Shown piece by piece: positions 59,980 to 64,000 of a stretch of DNA of 64,000 bases. The notes beneath the pieces were generated by a model. That model worked only from the letters and a program-made list of their open reading frames with translations. It was not told the origin of the DNA and searched no databases. Both the position numbers and the translations under genes were made by a program. Each line of letters begins with the position of its first letter. Position 1 is the stretch's first letter. Source of the stretch: Phoronis australis (Eukaryota; Phoronida; Phoronidae); NCBI GenBank assembly GCA_002633005.1, contig NMRA01000020.1, positions 213,621-277,620 on the forward strand. Direction: 5' to 3'.

Positions 59980-60950
59980 AAGTGCCGTCCGCACACTGAC
60001 TTACCCTAGAACAAGTTACTCCTGGAACGAGTTGTCGCTAGGTTTGAGTGCTGTCTGGACACAATTTAATAGCTCAATTTACCCCTCTTGTGACATCATC
60101 GAAGTAGGGTAACTTGCGCCACGTAATTGGTGTGTGACCCCAAAAGTGGGGTAGGGAGGAAATAATTATCAGCTGCAGTTACGTACAGACGGGTTTTCTC
60201 TTGCATGCCGTGTTCAATTGTTACGCACAGAGCGACAACTCCGCCTTATCATAGTTATTGGATATGTGTGTGGGGAGGTAATTTGCACTAGTGCAAGTTG
60301 ATCTAGGGTAGGCTGCGTGTGAACGGGACTTTTCTCATTATCTGTTTCACCTATGGCCTGATCAGTGTCTTCTTCACCCCCATTTCCTTACCTGTCTTCA
60401 CAATATTTGTCAAGCTCGCTCTCTAAGATTTTCGTAACTTACAAAATCACTACTATAAGCCGTTGCATGTATACTGTCAACGAATATACGTCTTTCACTG
60501 ATGACATCAAATGGCGGGAAACCAAAAATAATTAATTTTTCTTTAAAATTCCTCCATTTTTCCCCAAAAGTGCTTGTTTGGTTAGATTTTGTGTTATACA
60601 ATTTTTATACACGAACTAATACCTCAAAAAGTGGCAAAAATACACGGCAGGAACGCTTTAAGTCTTATGTTCACACTGAACACGTTGCCCTAGAGCAAAC
60701 TACGTTCACACTACACGCCCTACACCTCGCGACAAATACTGACTAGGCGCGCACCTGGTGGCTACTTCCGCCTTGTCTGCTGGTTTGAAAAAGTTACCCT
60801 GCCTCAACAAAATGGGGTAAGTTATCTCACGTTTGTCAAGATTCCCCAGCGCAAGTAGCGTTCACACTCCATACAACTGCTTTTATACCTAACGACAGCT
60901 CCCTCTAGGAACGGCTGGTTTCAGGTCATCACGTAGTGTGGACGGCACTT
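59980..60950. mobile_element. 971-bp non-autonomous DNA element
   Basis: Left end AAGTGCCGTCCGCACACT; right end in reverse complement AAGTGCCGTCCACACTACG. Internal GTTCACACT words recur. No ORF of note inside. No target duplication recognised. Confidence 0.7.
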
Positions 60951-61274
60951 TTGTTTTCCAATGATATCCTGGACACGTTCCTGAAGTGAGAACGCATTCG
61001 ATTTAAACACGTGTGACGGGCTCAATTTCTAAAGCTCGTGGGTGTTCAACAGAATATTTGCGATAAAATAACATTAAACTATCTAAATTTCGAGTTTTTA
61101 GTACATGATTACACTGTCACGTGATGGGCTTATCATGAACATCAAACAACATTATATCGATTTATGTAAAGAACTGTCGTATGCATATGTTTTATCGCAT
61201 TTCGTTCGTGGCACCAACAATGAAAACTCCATCAGGAATTTGATCCACAAGAGGGTAATTAACTTCTCGAAGAC

Positions 61275-61282
61275 TATTTAAG
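61275..61282 (+). promoter_or_regulatory. TATA-like element upstream of the CAP gene
   Basis: CTATTTAA, about 70 nt before the ATG at 61349; would place a start site near 61305. Weak match. Confidence 0.3.
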
Positions 61283-61348
61283 AGCAAACGCATCCATGGA
61301 CATTTATTTTCCTTTCGCTAAGACTTGACGGAAACAGTAGAATACATC

Positions 61349-63958
61349 ATGTATCTTATTGCACACACACGCGTGATTTTATTCTGTGGTAAGTTTTAAA
61401 TTTCGTATTTATCTTATAAATTTTTCTATTGTCGCCAGTCCTATTTGGTTCCTTTTTAATCTACAGGGATGCAGGTATCTTGGCCAAGCTGCATTATTAT
61501 TTACGTACTTTTTAAAGTGCTCGAGATTGCAATTGTATACAAAGTCGGTGAAAGAGCAGATCTTCACCCTGCAGTCATCCAAATACGCACGTGCGCTGTC
61601 AATTTTCTGACGGAATTCACTTCCTTATTTGGGCACTTGACTGTGTTAAGAAGCTTTTTAGTCGGTCCCCTCAATCCCCTTCGTAAAAAGCTACAGAAAA
61701 CACGACAAACACCGCCTGCTTTTATTTTGTTACAGCACGTGGTATAACAGCTTCTAAGATATAACTGCACCACAGTAAGGTGTATAAGGTGCTGCCGTTA
61801 CCGAGCGGCGTCAACATGGTTGTTCTGGTGACCACACTGTGCTTCTTGTCGCTTAGAGTCATTTTTACGAGCAATCACGAGTCAGAAGCCGTAGCGTATT
61901 TAGGGGGGGGGGGGGGGGGNNNGGGTGTGAAGGGGAGTAGACCATGCCCCCCTAAAATTCTGTCACATTCCATTTGTCAGTTCGAGGGTGCGAATGTCTG
62001 ACGGGTAAAATCCTGGCTAATCCTGCCCTGCCCCCAACTCAAAACCCTGGATCCGCCCCTGAGAAGAAATTGGAATCTGCAAGTCCATATTAGGAACCAA
62101 ATGCAGCCTATCCTACTTCGTTTCAGGAGTTGCGCTCGTCGCAAGCCTCTGTGACCAGAAGTACTTAGCGATGGATTCAAAACACACCGCGTGCTCCACG
62201 CGATCATCCAACTACCTCAGCGGGGGTATGGTGTCAAATTTTATTATTTCGCCACCGTAACAGCTCACAAACTCATTTCTAGTTACGGCAAAGAGAAATA
62301 GAAATATGGCTTATAACTAACAATTCCCGAGTATAATAGTTCTTGGCCCACTTCTGTATAGACAAAAAGGCATTGTTTATTCTTTGTGAGTAAAACAATT
62401 TCAACGTCTACTTTAACAATTTATATTTCAAAGTTTGATCATCATCTTTGTAACTTTCTGAAGATTGTTAATGACCCCATTCATATTATTTTGTAAAGGA
62501 GTTACTGACAAAGTCAAACAAGAAATATTAGACTTGCACAACGAGCTAAGATCCAAAATCGCTGGAACACAGAAAGCTGCCAACATGCAAAAAATGGTAA
62601 GTTTTAAGCTTTAGGTTACAGACGTGTTGTCCCTGGGCGTTGTAAGGGGGCGCGCAGTAAAGGTAGTCACGCGCGAGTGACTTGTGAGAAATCTTGACCT
62701 CATGCAACGGAAATAGTGAGTAGCTTCCACCGTAATTTAACGTGCTGGCGTCGCCGTCCAATCTCTTCAGTTGCTGTGAGTGTACTTTGAAAATGTGCGT
62801 TCCGTAAGACCAATTTCTGGTGAATGTGAGAAATGCTAAACAACGAGATATTTGTACAACTAAATAGTGAATTATTTATAAATATCAACTATTTGCAATG
62901 AATGACATATGCTGCCCCATATTTATAACCCATCTTTTTGGAACTAAACTTCTGATTCTGGGAATGTGATAATTGTACGTGTACATGGATGAACTAGTTT
63001 ACGTTTATTTTTTCTGTTCCTTTTGCAACTCTATTTAAAATGCTGCTACGTAAACGCTTTATGCAAAATAATTTTTAATTTAGACCACTTACCATTAGTA
63101 AACTGTTTTCACTCAATTCCTTGCTTACTTATTCCAAGAAACTGACTTAAGTTCATTTTTGGTTTACGCATAAGATTTGTCTTCAACTTCTAAGCTTTGA
63201 AACTTCCACATCCAATAAGACAGCCATAGTTAATACAAAAATTTTATCAAAAACTTTATGTCAAACTTAAGATCTCTGTCTTGAAACTGCTTACGACATG
63301 TTTAAATTTTATCTTAAAATTGATTTAAATTTAAGATTTGTATTAACTAAGTCAGTTTTGTTGGAACAGACCCATGAGCCATGCGCGCACCCAGGGGCCG
63401 GGGGNGGGGGGGGCTCGGGGGACTCGAACAAGCCCCCCCATTTGGCGAAGTAGGTAAATAAGCGCAAACACGTACTTCACAGTGGTGCTCCCCCTTTTTC
63501 TTTTTTTTTCAGTCCGCCCGCTGTTTTGCTAGGATAAGGTCCACGACGTCAAGAATTCGAGCCCCCCCCTAAATTGAAGTCTGGGTGCGCGCATGTGAGC
63601 ATGAAAAACTAATGTTTCGTTACTGACGTCATCCTCAACACGTAAAACGGCTCGTCAGGCCAAGCCAACTCGTTTCAGCAAGCATTATCGAGGTTTCATT
63701 TTATTCCAAGCCCAGGAATGGCTTCTAATTTTGCCGGTAAAACAAATATCATTGCAAACGCGGTTATAGTCGATATCGTTACGGAAAATGTCTACGACAT
63801 TTATTTGTTGTGAAGAACGCTATGTCCGTGGTCACGTTAATTACACATACCATTTCACTATTCGCAGGTCTGGGACGACGAAATCGCTAGCGTCGCTCAG
63901 AAGATGGCGGAAAATTGTGTGTTCGCCCACGACAAATCCAGCCAACGAGGCATACCAG
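61349..63958 (+). CDS. CAP-superfamily (SCP/CRISP-like) secreted protein, 5' part
   Basis: Two CAP exons are clear. 62499-62596 reads VTDKVKQEILDLHNELRSK then IAGTQKAANMQKM, with the LHNELR motif that opens CAP domains. 63868-63958 reads VWDDEIASVAQKMAENCVFA then HDKSSQRGIPG, with W...I...AQ..A..C.F.H, where the His is a conserved CAP cavity residue. Borders are AAAG/GTAAGT and GCAG/GTACTA. A candidate first exon at 61349-61388 (MYLIAHTRVILFC, donor GTAAGT, phase 1) fits the phase of the 62499 exon and is weakly signal-peptide-like; an alternative hydrophobic start is at 61816 (MVVLVTTLCFLSL). The rest of the domain lies beyond 64000. CAP proteins are extracellular with diverse roles (development, reproduction, immunity, venom); the function here is unknown. 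Confidence 0.8.
61883..62060. mobile_element. hAT-like MITE in the first CAP intron
   Basis: From AGCCGTAGCGTATTTAGGGG to CTGGATCCGCCCCTG, with a poly-G run containing Ns at 61920-61922. The interior GCGAATGTCTGACGGGTAAA is the uninterrupted version of the site into which the LINE at 5153 inserted. Confidence 0.65.
63380..63595. mobile_element. 216-bp MITE in the CAP intron
   Basis: Ends CATGCGCGCACCCAG and CTGGGTGCGCGCATG are perfect inverted repeats, flanked by TGAGC on both sides (63375-63379 and 63596-63600), a likely 5-bp target duplication. The interior has a poly-G tract with an N and a CCCCCCCC tract. Confidence 0.85.
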
Positions 63959-64000
63959 GTACTATTCAGAGTTACCTTCCCAACAACCTTGAACAACTTT

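Overview
This looks like a piece of nuclear DNA from a marine invertebrate animal. It has introns with GT/AG borders, TATA and AATAAA signals, gene density is low, transposons are abundant and simple repeats are long. There are no prokaryotic operons. The phylum cannot be fixed from sequence alone: a SLC52-type riboflavin transporter, THAP fingers, Tx1/L1-, CR1/jockey- and R2/Hero-like LINEs and CAP and Kazal secreted proteins occur across cnidarians, lophotrochozoans and invertebrate deuterostomes. Runs of G containing single Ns and one 666-base gap mark a draft assembly.

Layout. 1-5.8 kb: degraded LINEs (a Tx1/L1-like element running off the left edge, then two copies of one CR1/jockey-like family, the second nested inside a hAT-like MITE with a 10-bp target duplication). 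7-14.4 kb and 22.7-26.2 kb: two copies of one segmental duplication carrying a three-Kazal-domain secreted inhibitor gene on the minus strand. The right copy is an intact five-exon gene with its own TATA box and poly(A) signal. The left copy is a pseudogene, split by a 3.85-kb DNA transposon whose exact insertion site can be read by comparison with the empty site in the right copy. 14.4-17.5 kb and 31.2-32.3 kb: two copies of an unrecognised minus-strand ORF family with a 69-bp tandem repeat. The left copy is frameshifted and holds a 2-kb transposon. 18.4-20.1 kb: the 5' LTR, gag and protease part of a Gypsy-like LTR element on the minus strand.

32.4-40.8 kb is mostly non-coding, with a tRNA-derived SINE, hairpins, microsatellites and a CR1/jockey LINE tail. 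41.1-44.9 kb holds the best-supported housekeeping gene, a three-exon riboflavin transporter on the plus strand, with a 147-bp MITE just upstream. 46.5-46.8 kb and 56.4-56.6 kb contain THAP-finger exons or fragments. 57.0-59.8 kb is a minus-strand LINE of the restriction-like-endonuclease class (R2/Hero type), broken by stops and by a hAT-like MITE. 60 kb has a 971-bp inverted-repeat element. The right edge (61.3-64 kb) opens a plus-strand CAP-superfamily secreted-protein gene that continues beyond the window.

The genes do not form one pathway. The window is mainly a record of duplication and nested transposition around three functional-looking genes (Kazal inhibitor, riboflavin transporter, CAP protein).
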